NCBI GenBank assembly: GCA_030278955.1
Contig: JAOANR010000001.1
Location: forward strand, 20,873,468 to 20,937,467
DNA: 64,000 bases
DNA from: Hygrophila difformis
Lineage: Eukaryota > Streptophyta > Magnoliopsida > Lamiales > Acanthaceae
Direction: 5' to 3'
The notes beneath the pieces are model-generated. The model was not told the DNA's origin and did not search any database. It saw nothing but the letters and a program-made list of their open reading frames with translations. The position numbers and the translations under genes were made by a program. Shown in pieces: positions 44,912-55,820 of this stretch (within the stretch, counting starts at the first letter, position 1; every line of letters starts with the position of its first letter).

Positions 44912-47900
44912 TGTAATACCCGAGAAATTTCCCGAATGAACTCCGTTGTTATTATTATTATTATTATCATTATTATAAGACACTGGGTATATATGAATAC
45001 ATTATTATTAGTATCAATATTATTTTAATTTTATTATTATTTGGATAATGACACTAATTAATTCACAATTTTGGAAGTCAAATCCTAACATTAATGATGC
45101 CAACTAATATATGAGAAATTGAGGATTAGCATTATGACACCATTAAGAGTAGATTCTCCCTACTATTTCAATCGAATAGGCGTGTTTGGAATGAGCAAAA
45201 TAAATTTGTTAATTTGAACAAGGTCGAAATATCTCCGAGAAGAAGAAAATAATTTATTATAAAAATTATTGCTCGGAAATGAAATGCCGATAGATTTATA
45301 AATTCAAAATAGAATAAAAGAGGGAATGGAAGCCCGAAGATATTCCATGTATCGAGCCAAAAGAATTGGAATTAAATTCAAGAAAGAAAAGAATTTTAAT
45401 TCCAAGAACCCGTGAAGTCGGAAATAATTTAAGTAGATAAATTATTACACGGGAGTTGAATGACGACGAATTCAAAGCCGATGGATCCAAACGCGACGGA
45501 CTCAAGATTTTGAATACAGGATTAATTCGAGACGAGATAAATTTAAGATAGGATCATAATCCAAGAATGACCCGAAAAATCGAGCCCGAAAACGTAGGAG
45601 GATAGAAGCCCGAAAGAGAGGAGAAATGGCCCGACGGATCGCACGACCCGGCCCAAGCCGAAGCCTAGGCCGGAGGCCGCGCGGTCTCGGCGCTCCCTCG
45701 CGCCACCACCGCGCCAAGTTGGCAGGTTGCGGATTTGGTGCGATCTAGCGTGATTTCTTACCAAAAATGGTGCTCTGACTATAAAAACACAATCATAATT
45801 CGGTGGAAGGGATATTTGACGAATTATAACTGATCCTCCACCTTAATTTTGACCTAAACAACCCTAGAAGCAGTCCTATATTCTCTCCAACTCTCCCAAA
45901 ACTGAAAACCCCAAATCCTCTTGTGTTCTTGAAATTCCGACGACGAAATCCGAGCAAGGAGGCGTGTGGAAGAAGGATTCTAGGATTTCAGATTGTTGGT
46001 AAGTGTTCTTAAGTATTCCTACACCTTTTTGAATCCAAAACTTCGATCTAACTATAGATTTTTAGTATCGAATTCGGTTCGTGGCCAAAAGAAGAAGAAA
46101 TTGGGTTGAGGAGATCCGTTCGTAGCCATCCGTAGATTCCGGACGACCCAGAGACTATCAAGAACTCACCCACTGTAAGACAACACCTTATATATCAATA
46201 TAGGTGGCTTAGAATCGTTCGTAACACTAGTTTTCAATCAAACCATTAAAATCAAACTTAAAAGATTCACTTTTGTGCGTTTTCTGAAATCTAACAAAAA
46301 CTCTTATTTCGAGAATCCAAAACGAAAAATTCCGAACTAGAGATTTGTTTCTAACATCTTAATTTAGGCAGTGTCAAAGTTTCACGTATTTTCATCAAGA
46401 TTTGATGCCCCAAAACCCGTCTGGTATTTTCTGAAGTTTTTAAACAAAACTAAAAAGTTGACAGATTTGAGTGTTTGACTTCTTTGGCGTTTTTCTTAAG
46501 GATTTTTTCAAAAATAATCTTTGGTGTAAATGAAATTGTATATAATTGTATTAAGAATGTGTGGTTAAAATTTCGTGAATTTTTGTTAACGTTTGGGTCG
46601 TCAAAATTGATCTAAACAATCTGCATTTTTTAAACAAAATCATGACAGATTTCCTGTCCGAACTTAATGAGTTAAACTGATCTAATTCGTAATGTTTTCG
46701 GACAAAATGCCTCTAATAAAACTTGCTTATTTTTGTGTCATGTATGTGCCTGTAAAATTTCATAAATTTTGGAATTCGTTTGCTATGTCGAAAACCTGTT
46801 TAAAAACTAGTGCGTTGTTTCTAAAATTTATACAGATTTCACTTTTTGAAAAGATTGCAAAATTTGACTTGTTTCTTACCTAATTTCGAGAAACTTAAAA
46901 CACAAAAATGGTTCGTTGTTTTTGAGGTGCTTTACGAATTTGAAGTCGATTGCTTTTAAATTGAATTTTTAAATTGAAATGGCGTAAACTGTGACGAGTA
47001 TGCATTAATCTTGTGAAATCGAGATTTTCTGAACAAACGATCGGAACTCTCTTTGAATGATAAAATCAAACTTCAAAAATCCAGTTATAAGTGACACCTA
47101 GGAGGATTGGTTAAGCTTGCACCTTGAATTCATCGTATCCTCAACATTTAGATGGGTCGGTTAAGCTTTGCACCTTGAATCCATCATGTCCTCAATATTT
47201 AGATGAGTTGGTTAAGCATTGCACCTAGAATTCCCCGTGTCCGTTATATAAAATCCCATTACACTAAGTTGAAATGATATCGGTTACATAAGTAGGGGTG
47301 AGTGTCCTGCAGGGTGCCCCTCTAACTTGAAACTCGTGCCTGAATGGACGATATGAAAAATTGCCAAAACGGCCAATGAAAACTAGTCTACACTCTCGTG
47401 TGTATCCGTATGGGTTACTCGAGGTTCCGGAGTGGTACTGTGTATGGCGCGATCAGCGGATTGCTTCGGCGATTCTGAACTTGATACTTGAGAATTACGA
47501 AATTGGTTGCCGCCGCCGGATCGCCGGCTAAATGAAATATGGTTGAGATTGTGGCGTAACGGGAAAAATTAAAAGACTTTATCTTTTTTTAAATTATGTT
47601 TTTACTCCTATTATTAAATTATCTATCATGTCATGTCTTAAAATTAGGCCAATGCCTTAGTTTATTATTTTTAAATTTAATTGTGAATTAAATTATTATT
47701 GTCTATAAATTGGTCAAATTCATGTGTTTAAATATGCATGCTTAAAAATTTATTTTTATTTATTAAAATTTAAAACCCCTGAATTGATACGGTAGGTATT
47801 GTCTTACTCAGTATTCTTTTATAATGATAAACGTTGTTTTACATTTTTCTATTACAGAGTATGGAGCATGATCATGCATTCGGGAATTATTTTTGGACAT

Positions 47901-48178
47901 TATATTTCATCGTTTTACGTGACTTGCATACGGGCCTGTTAACCTGTGTTTTGGCCATGTCGGCCCCTTTATTTGATTTCTGCTTCATAAACTTGATTAT
48001 TATCGTACATGGATGATTACTACTCTATTTTAAATTTAAGCACTTCCGGACTTATTTGTTTTTAAATCATTTTTTAAATACATTTAGCCCTGCATCTCTC
48101 AAGTGAGCTCGAATGAAGTCGTGTCTTTTTTGAGAGGTGTGGCGGTGCCATCCCGACCTGGATTATCGGGGTGTTACA
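44912..48178 (+). repeat. B3 3' LTR (3,267 bp)
   Basis: It starts TGTAATACCCGAG and ends GGGGTGTTACA, related to the B1 LTR but with about 400 bp of extra AT-rich sequence near the start. It has a TATAAAAA box near 45780 followed by a pyrimidine-rich stretch, GGTAAGTG and CTGTAAGA donor-like sites near 46000 and 46170, and TATTACAG before AGTATGG near 47860. Confidence 0.88.
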
Positions 48179-48437
48179 AAAAATTTACTTCAATACAGCC
48201 AAACATCTAATTTTAACTAATTTATTAACACTGACAGCTAATTTCCAAACGGATCCAATTGAAAAAAGCCAAACGTTTCGATTAAAACGAAGGTAGTATA
48301 TATAAACCTTTGTGATTGGACCGAAACCCTTTTGAAACAACAGTACCACAAATTAAAGCAGATGAACAGAATCTGTTTCCCTACAAATGTCATATCATAT
48401 CATCATGCACACAGACAAACCCATTTCCATTTTCTAT
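48179..48437. other. Unassigned sequence
   Basis: AT-rich, no gene or repeat recognised. Confidence 0.5.
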
Positions 48438-48450
48438 TATTTGCACCGTT

Positions 48451-48758
48451 TTTTTTGTTTTTTTTTTTTTTTTTTGAGAAAGCTTCCTTTATTGCCAAAA
48501 GTCACAGCGGTACAACTTGAGATCAAAGAACAAAAGTCCTACAGCATTAAGTAAACCAGCTTGCTACACTACTGCTACCGAGCTCACATCAGTACCGGTC
48601 CCTCCTTCACCCTTTACCATAGACAGAAAACACAGGCAGAAAAACAGCCAAGACTCTCAGAGCCAACCTTCAACTCTTCCTTAAGATATGCTGTACTTTA
48701 ACAGTCCCCCCACAGTTGAGAATTGCCAACACAGGTTTCAGGTAATTAACAAATATTA
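48451..48758 (-). mobile_element. Retroposed sequence with poly(A) tail (308 bp, minus strand)
   Basis: It is flanked by the 13-bp duplication TATTTGCACCGTT (48438-48450 and 48759-48771). On the minus strand it ends in a long poly(A) (plus-strand T tract from 48451), preceded about 20 bp upstream by AATAAA. I see no convincing pol III A and B boxes. It is therefore more likely a 5'-truncated LINE 3' end or a processed transcript than a tRNA-derived SINE. Confidence 0.8.
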
Positions 48759-48872
48759 TATTTGCACCGTTACTAATTCATTGAACATTTTAGATTTCAT
48801 TCAGCGTTTTTAAACACCAATAGTATGTGATTTCAATGTGTACAATCTGTCATAAATTTTTATTAAGTTTTA

Positions 48873-49127
48873 CTTCCTCTGTTTTTTTATAATTGCTATG
48901 GATCCACCCAACACGCAGTCTAATGCACATTGTAAACCATTAATAATTAAAGTTCGGTACAAGTAAAAATTCTAAAAGTTCGAATAAAAAATTACACGAG
49001 ACGAATCTAACAAGATCTCACTTGGTTATATTTTAACTTGTATAAATATAATAAAATTTTAAATCAAAGTATTTATATGAACATTGTCAAAGTTCCACAT
49101 ATTGCATTTGTTCAAGAACGGAGGAAG
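48873..49127. mobile_element. Stowaway-like MITE
   Basis: It has ends CTTCCTCTG and ACGGAGGAAG in inverted orientation, TA on both sides, 255 bp, AT-rich and noncoding. It resembles the element at 33788. Confidence 0.75.
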
Positions 49128-49284
49128 TATACTGTATAACATTTGTTTTCTTTCTATATTAGATAAACAAGGAATGATTACGGCTACTCACAAACAAAAG
49201 AAAAAACGGAAAAGATGGTTTTATATAATACTCCTATAATAATATACAAAATTGATGTATTTGTTCTTTATTTATTTTAAATTA

Positions 49285-51579
49285 TACTTCCTTGAGGAAT
49301 GCCTTCATCAAATGGTCCTTCCGAGTTCTGTTTGTCGGCTAATTATGGCGTGTGTTTCATCTCCTTCATATTCCGTCTTATGGAATGGGGAGCCGTTAGA
49401 GGAGTTTAAGCCAGCCCGGGGTTTGCGGCAGGGGGACCCTCTGTCTCCCTATCTCTTCAACATTGTGACGGAACGACTCTCTGTTGCAATTCAACATGAA
49501 GTGGATATGGGCACCTGGAGACCGGTCAAGATGGCTCACGGTTGTCAGGGGATTTCTCATTTGCTTTTCGCGGATGACCGCTTTCTCTGTTCCATGGTGG
49601 ACATGGATAGTATCCAATGTTTGTCTAGCACCCTGAATGCTTTTGCTTCCTGGTCTGGATTGAAAATCAACGCCCAGAAATCCCAGGCTTATGCGGCCTC
49701 ATGTGTCACTACTGCTGAAAAACGTGCTATTATGTCCCTCACGGGTGTAGCTTTCATCAACAATTTAGAGAGATACCTTGGATTTCCAATTCATCATGGT
49801 CGCTTGCTCAACAGGTCTTATGATTTCTTGCTTGAGAGGATGGATGCCCGACTTTCATGTTGGGCGATGCGCCTTCTTAATAAAGCAGGTCGGCTTACAT
49901 TGGCTCGCCATGTCCTTGCCACCATACCTACTTACTGTATGCAAATTGCTTGGTTGCCGGAATCTGTATGTCATCGTATTGATGACCATATCCGCCTATT
50001 GCTTTGGAAAGACCAGAAGGGCAAGGGCCTCAATCTCGTGGCTTGGAAGAAACTTGCTATGCCAAAAGTTGCCGGAGGGTTAGGGATCCGACGAGCTCGT
50101 CACACAAACATCGCCCTTCTGGGCAAGTTGGTGTATGATTTCGTAACAGGGAGCAACAAGCTGTGGGTGTCTGAGTTGCGTGCCATATATTCACAACCGA
50201 ATGCCCTTACTATCAATCCGCCGGTGAGGGGTTCCATCACGCTGCGGAGTCTTCGTAAAGCCTTTACACATTTACGAGGTGGCTTTGTGTATCGGTTGGG
50301 GAATGGCCATAGCTCTCTATGGTTTTCTCCGTGGCTTAATGGTCAGCAACTTGGACCTAGGGTCCCGTTTGTTGACGTTACGGATCTTAATCTTCGAGTG
50401 GCTGATATTGTGCAAGGGCGGACTTGGAATTTATCGTCTGTCAACACTCTCATTCCCCCTGCTGTGCGTCAAGAGATCTTGCAGGTCCCTCCACCGTGTC
50501 TCCATGCGTCCCTGGCGGATGGTTGGAGCTGGAGATGCTTTGATTATGGGGCCTATACCGCTAAATCGGGGTATAAGTTTCTGTTAGGGGATGTCGGGCT
50601 TTCTCACGTTGGTTGGAAGTGGTTGTGGACCTCCTCTTTCCCTGAGAAGGTTTGTATCCTTTTATGGCTGCTGTCTTGGAATTCTGTTCCATGTAATGCT
50701 CTTCGTTACCACCGTCAGATGGCTCCTACCCCTCTGTGTAGTATTTGTGGTGTTCAGTCTGAAGATTGGATCCATTGTTTCTTTAAATGTGCTTGGACTC
50801 ACTCTCTTTGGCAGGCTTGGAGTATAGAGATACCTGATGATCTTGATTCTATTGATTTGGCCGCTATCCGTTTGTGGTTGTCAGGAATGTTCCGCTTCCA
50901 TGGACTAAGATTTATTGCAGGTTTGTGGACTATATGGAGGGAACGCAATAGCCGTATATTTCGCAGCCACTCTACCCCAGTTCAAGCCCTCATTCGCCAA
51001 GCTGGCTTCCTCACGGAAGCTATGAAGAAGGCAGTGGCGTCCCACAAACCTCACCCGCTGCATCCCACCCTTGTTCGTTGGAACATGGGCTCCTGGACGG
51101 GTCCTTATGTCCACTCTGATGGCTCAATTCTTGGAGGCAGTGGTAAGGTCGGCTTCAGCGCTGTCCTCCGTGACTATTCCGGGCATTGGATTGGGGGCGT
51201 TTCTGGTTTTTTGGGTGACGTCTCGGTCTTGCAGGCGGAGGTATGTGGTCTTCTGCATGGGCTGGAGCTTGCTAGGATTCATGGTTTGAGGGAAATTCGA
51301 TGTGTATGTGATTCTAAGCATGCACTTCAGTTTCTTAATTCGACTCCAGAATCTTCACATTGGCTATTGGCTTATTGGTTGAGGATCCAAGAGCTCCGGC
51401 AGAACTTTGATTATTGCGAATTCAGGCATATTCTTCGGGAAGGCAATGCTGTGGCAGATGGATTGGCTAAGATGGGTGCGAATGCTGAGTCGTTCTACAC
51501 CTCATGGGCGTTTCCTTCAGATTCCATCCGGCCTCTGTTGGAAGCTGATGAAGCGAGCACGTGGTTCCCGCGCTATTAA
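49285..51579 (+). pseudogene. LINE ORF2 remainder: RT, zinc-binding RT-associated domain, RNase H
   Basis: The frame is open for about 765 codons without a stop. It begins in mid-RT (ECLHQMVLPSSVCRLI, then ARGLRQGDPLSPYLF) and has the catalytic FADD at 49567-49578. After it come the thumb-like region (GRLTLARHVLATIPTYCMQ), the zf-RVT-type cluster CSICGVQSEDWIHCFFKC, and a plant-type RNase H with HSDGS, LQAEVCGL, CDSKHAL and VADGLAK supplying the acidic residues. The RNase H domain at the C-terminus is typical of plant L1 elements. There is no native start codon and the endonuclease is absent, so it cannot be active, but the lack of stops suggests recent insertion. Confidence 0.9.
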
Positions 51580-51654
51580 CTTGGTTTAGCTTGTCGTTTT
51601 CTTACATTTTTCTCTTTTTTTCCTAGCTCGTATAGGCTGTGTAGCTAAAAAAAA
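49285..51654 (+). mobile_element. 5'-truncated L1-type LINE
   Basis: It contains the C-terminal two thirds of ORF2 followed by a short 3' untranslated region and an A8 tail at 51647-51654. The endonuclease and the first half of RT are missing, as expected from incomplete reverse transcription. I could not find clear flanking duplications. Confidence 0.85.
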
Positions 51655-51984
51655 TATCTCACTTTCTATTTTAATATATCCCACTATAATTGTTATATTT
51701 TCTTATTTAGAAAATTTTGATTCTTTCACATAAACATCATATCTACCACTTACTCCATTTTAACACAATAACTTGTAAAAAAAAATAGAGCTTCTCAAAT
51801 GACGAGAATGAAGAAGTAGTTTATGGTAATGATCTTTAAATACACAGATATTATTATGGAAAAGACAAAAACAACATGAGTGCCCTCATTTCGATAGAAG
51901 AGTCCGAACACGCAGTGCCATGGCAGGTACTGACAATAATCTTTTATGCCAGCCGCCAAAATTCCTCAACTTTTGTACCCGAAA
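51655..51984. other. Unassigned AT-rich sequence
   Basis: No gene or repeat recognised. Confidence 0.5.
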
Positions 51985-52205
51985 AGGCATAAAAACCCCT
52001 GGTTCGTGGTGTGGTTCGTATACGAACCGGGTTAATAACCACGAACCATGGGATTAATTAGTAAAGGTGATTAAGGAAGCATGGTTCGTCGTTAAAGTTG
52101 TGGGCCGGAGACGAACCGGTGCCATTGACGACGAACCATGGCCCCACGTGGCAATGTGGGTTCGTCTTTAGTCAGGTGACCACGACGACCCACAGACCAC
52201 GCACC
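51985..52205. repeat. Nested palindrome block (GGTTCGTGG core)
   Basis: Unit 1: GGTTCGTGGT (52001-52010) pairs with ACCACGAACC (52038-52047) around the inner palindrome GGTTCGTATACGAACC (52013-52028). Unit 2: CATGGTTCGTCGT (52080-52092) pairs with ACGACGAACCATG (52128-52140), 13 bp perfect. Degenerate halves follow to 52205. Confidence 0.85.
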
Positions 52206-52860
52206 ATGCCCTATTATTATTACTCATTAATTTTTATTATAAAATCAATTTAATCCAATCATATTTATTATTATTATTTTAATTAATACTCGTAAAATGA
52301 CAATATTTATTGTATTATAATTAATGAAGTATTATGGAAATATAATTATTTTAATTTTCCGTCTACAAATATTATAAAATCTATTATAACAAAATAATAA
52401 TAATAAGTTTTAAGTATTATTAATATTATATTGTTATTATTAATATTATTATTATTATCATTATTATTAATATTCTTTTACTATTGTTTGTAGAATAATT
52501 ATTATAATGTATTTATAGTTTTAATACTCCTAAAAATATAATTATTAATATAAATATTAAAATTATTAATTATTATTATTAATTTAATAATAGCAAAAAT
52601 ATTAATTATTAATATAATTATTTTATTACGAATATTAATAATATTATAATGATTAATTATTATTATTATTATTTAGTAATATAATTATTTTATAACTATA
52701 ATAAATGTTAAAATTATTTTATACTTTCTCCGTTCCTTTTTATTTGACATGGTAGGAGTTTTGTTACTGTGCATTGAGTAACTTTGATAGGACTTCATGT
52801 ATACAGTTATATAGGTGAAGAAATAGTCAAACCTTTTTAATAGTAATAAAATATTAATAA
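52206..52860. repeat. AT-rich low-complexity region with one MITE end
   Basis: Long runs of ATT/TAA. A Stowaway-type end (CTTTCTCCGTTCC, near 52725) lacks a recognisable partner. The motif TAATTTAATAATAGCAAAAAT recurs on the other side of the eL15 array near 55095. Confidence 0.6.
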
Positions 52861-52919
52861 TAATGATAATAATTATTCCATTGCAGTGCACCCGCGCCGA
52901 CGAGTCGAACACCATCACC

Positions 52920-54755
52920 ATGGGTGCCTACTCTTACGTCTCGGAGCTCTGGAAGAAGAAGCAATCCGATGTCATGCGCTTCATACTTGGGGTTCGTTGT
53001 TGGGAGTACCGTCAGGTTCCCGCCGGCGTCCGCGTCACCCACCCTACTCGCCCCGACAAGGCAAGACGCCTCGGCTACAAGGCAAAACAGGGGTATGTGC
53101 TTTACCGTGTCCGTGTTAGACGTGGTGGAAGGAAGAGGCCAGTTCCAAAGGGGATTGTACATGGGAGGCCCACCAACCAGGGTGTTACTCAGCTGGGATT
53201 CCTGCGCAGCAAGAGTTCCGTGGTGGAGGAACGTGGTAGCAGGAAACGTGGGGGCATTAGGGTTCGTTGTTGGGAGTATCGTCAGCTTCCCGCCGGCTTC
53301 CGCGTCACCCACCCTACTCGCCCCGATAAGGCAGGACGCTTCGGCTACAAGGCAAAACAGGGGTATGTGGTTTACCGTGTCCGTGTTAGACGTGGTGGAA
53401 GGAAGAGGCCAGTTCCAAAGGGGATTGTACATGGGAGGCCCACCAACCAGGGTGTTACTCAGCTGGAATTCCTGCGCAGCAAGAGTTCCGTGGTGGAGGA
53501 ACGTGGTGGCAGGAAACGTGGGGGTATTAGGGTTCGTTGTTGGGAGTATCGTCAGCTTCCCGCCGGCTTCCGCGTCACCAACCCTACTCGCACCGATAAG
53601 GCAAGACGTCTCGGCTACAAGGCAAAACAGGGGTATGTGGTTTACCGTGTCCGTGTTAGACGGGGTGGAAGGAAAAGGCCAGTTCCAAAGGGGATTGTAC
53701 ATGGTAAGCCCACCAACCAGGGTGTTACTCTGTTGAAATTCCTGCACAGCAAGCGTTCGTGGTGGAGGAACGTGCTGGCAGGAAACGTGGGGGGACGTAG
53801 GCTTCGTTGTTGGGAGTACCGTCAGGTTCCCGCCGGCGTCCGCGGCACCCACCCTACTCGCCCCGATAAGGCAAGACGTCTCGGCTACAAGGCAAAACAG
53901 GGGTATGTGCTTTACCGTGTCCGTGTTAGACGTGGTGGAAGGAAGAGGCCAGTTCCAAAGGGGATTGTACATGGGAGGCCCACCAACCAGGGTGTTACTC
54001 AGCTGGGATTCCTGCGCAGCAAGAGTTCCGTGGTGGAGGAACGTGGTGGCAGGAAACGTGGGGGCATTAGGGTTCGTTGTTGGGAGTATCGTCAGCTTCC
54101 CGCCGGCTTCCGCGTCACCCACCCTACTCGCCCCGATAAGGCAGGACGCTTCGGCTACAAGGCAAAACAGGGGTATATGGTTTACCGTGTCCGTGTTAGA
54201 GATGGTGGAAGGAAGAGGCCAGTTCCAAAGGGGATTGTACATGGGAGGCCCACCAACCAGGGTGTTACTCAGCTGGAATTCCTGCGCAGCAAGAGTTCCG
54301 TGGTGGAGGAACGTGGTGGCAGGAAACGTGGGGGCATTAGGGTTCGTTGTTGGGAGTATCGTCAGCTTCCCGCCGGCTTCCGCGTCACCAACCCTACTCG
54401 CACCGATAAGGCAAGACGTCTCGGCTACAAGGCAAAACAGGGGTATGTGGTTTACCGTGTCCGTGTTAGACGGGGTGGAAGGAAAAGGCCAGTTCCAAAG
54501 GGGATTGTACATGGTAAGCCCACCAACCAGGGTGTTACTCTGTTGAAATTCCTGCACAGCAAGCGTTCGTGGTGGAGGAACGTGCTGGCAGGAAACGTGG
54601 GGGGACGTAGGCTTCGTTGTTGGGAGTACCGTCAGGTTCCCGCCGGCGTCCGCGGCACCCACCCCACTCGCCCCGATAAGGCAAGACGTCTCGGCTACAG
54701 GGCAAAACAGGGGTATGTGGTTTACCGTGTCCGTGTTAGACGTGTTGGAAGGTAG
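52920..54755 (+). pseudogene. Tandem array of ribosomal protein eL15 (RPL15) gene fragments in one long frame
   Basis: ATG at 52920 opens [21 protein letters not shown], the eL15 N-terminus, preceded by CATTGCAG, which looks like a retained 5' intron acceptor. It then runs into repeated 90-codon units ([50 protein letters not shown], then a basic KRGG). In eL15 these residues occur once (about 25-114) and are followed by a further about 90 residues that are absent here. Frame is kept because each unit is 270 bp; units 3 and 6 contain two compensating 1-bp indels. The frame ends TAG at 54753. A function as ribosomal protein is impossible. Whether it is expressed is unknown. Confidence 0.85.
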
Positions 54756-55060
54756 AGTCCGGTTCCACAGGAGATTGTACATGGTAATCCCACCAAGCAG
54801 GGTGTTACTCAGCTGAAATTCCTGTGCGGCAAGAGGTCCGTGGTGGCAGGAAACGTGGGGGCATTAGGGTTCGTTGTTGGGAGTATCGTCAGCTTCCCGC
54901 CGGCTTCCGCGTCACCCACCCTACTCGCCCCGATAAGGCAAGACGTCTCGGCTACAAGGCAAAACAGGGGTATGTGGTTTACCGTGTCCGTGTTAGACGT
55001 GGTGGAACGAGGAGGCCAGTTCCAAAGGAGATTGTACATGGTAAGCAAAAATTATTATTA
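52991..55060 (+). repeat. 270-bp tandem repeat, 8 units, with 810-bp higher-order period
   Basis: Unit starts are at 52991, 53261, 53531, 53801, 54071, 54341, 54611 and 54867; the last interval is shortened by 14 bp. Units 1, 4 and 7 share the VPAGV type, 2, 5 and 8 the LPAGFRVTH type, and 3 and 6 the LPAGFRVTN ... RTDKA type. The array thus grew by copying three-unit blocks. The last unit breaks off at ACATGGTAAGC and turns into AT-rich DNA. Confidence 0.95.
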
Positions 55061-55260
55061 TTAATAAATAATAGCAAAAATTTATACATTATTATTATTA
55101 ATTTAATAATAGCAAAAATTATTTTGACTATATTTATTACTTTCTCTTTTGTTATAATAATAAATATTTTTGATTAATAATTTTCTCTAATAATATTGTA
55201 ACAAACATAAAATAATTGTAACTATGAAAGGATTATATTATCATTAATAATTGTCTACTG
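55060..55260. other. AT-rich flank of the eL15 array
   Basis: ATTATT-type sequence resembling the left flank at 52560-52600. No gene. Confidence 0.5.
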
Positions 55261-55749
55261 AAAGGCGTCGTGTATGCCCAAATTTCAACTTGCCGCCACC
55301 CCATCCACCATCCCCTCCAGCTCTTTGAATCTGCAAGGCCATACTGAATGTCCCGAGAGGAGTAATATTTGGAATGTCATAGTCATCACATTCTTCATGA
55401 TGCAGTTATTGTGCTTCCAATGACGGTCCTTACCAATGTCGCCCATGCCAAATGTTGTATTTTCCAATACCTTCCAATTTCTGATTCGGACAAATTGATA
55501 GGCCATACTAAATGTTCCCGAAAGGAGTAATTTTTTTAATGTCACGACCGCAACAGTAACGTTGATGTTGTGATCGTGCTTACCGTTGATGCATGCCCAG
55601 TGTTCCACAACAGCAACATTCACCATGATGTGGCGCTTGTGATTCCGAATGTGGCACTCTTACCTATACCTCCCATTCCCCTGAAATGGAACTGCCGACT
55701 TACAACACTAACCTGCAGTTAAGCATCCAGAATATATAAATCATTAGAT

Positions 55750-55820
<71 letters not shown>

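Noticed and set aside
48451..48758. tRNA-derived SINE
   Set aside because: It has poly(A) and duplications but no convincing A and B boxes, and an AATAAA upstream of the tail suggests a pol II transcript.
52854..54782. 642-codon minus-strand open frame opposite the eL15 array
   Set aside because: It is the antisense shadow of the in-frame 270-bp repeat. Long frames on several phases are expected from a stop-poor unit whose length is a multiple of three.
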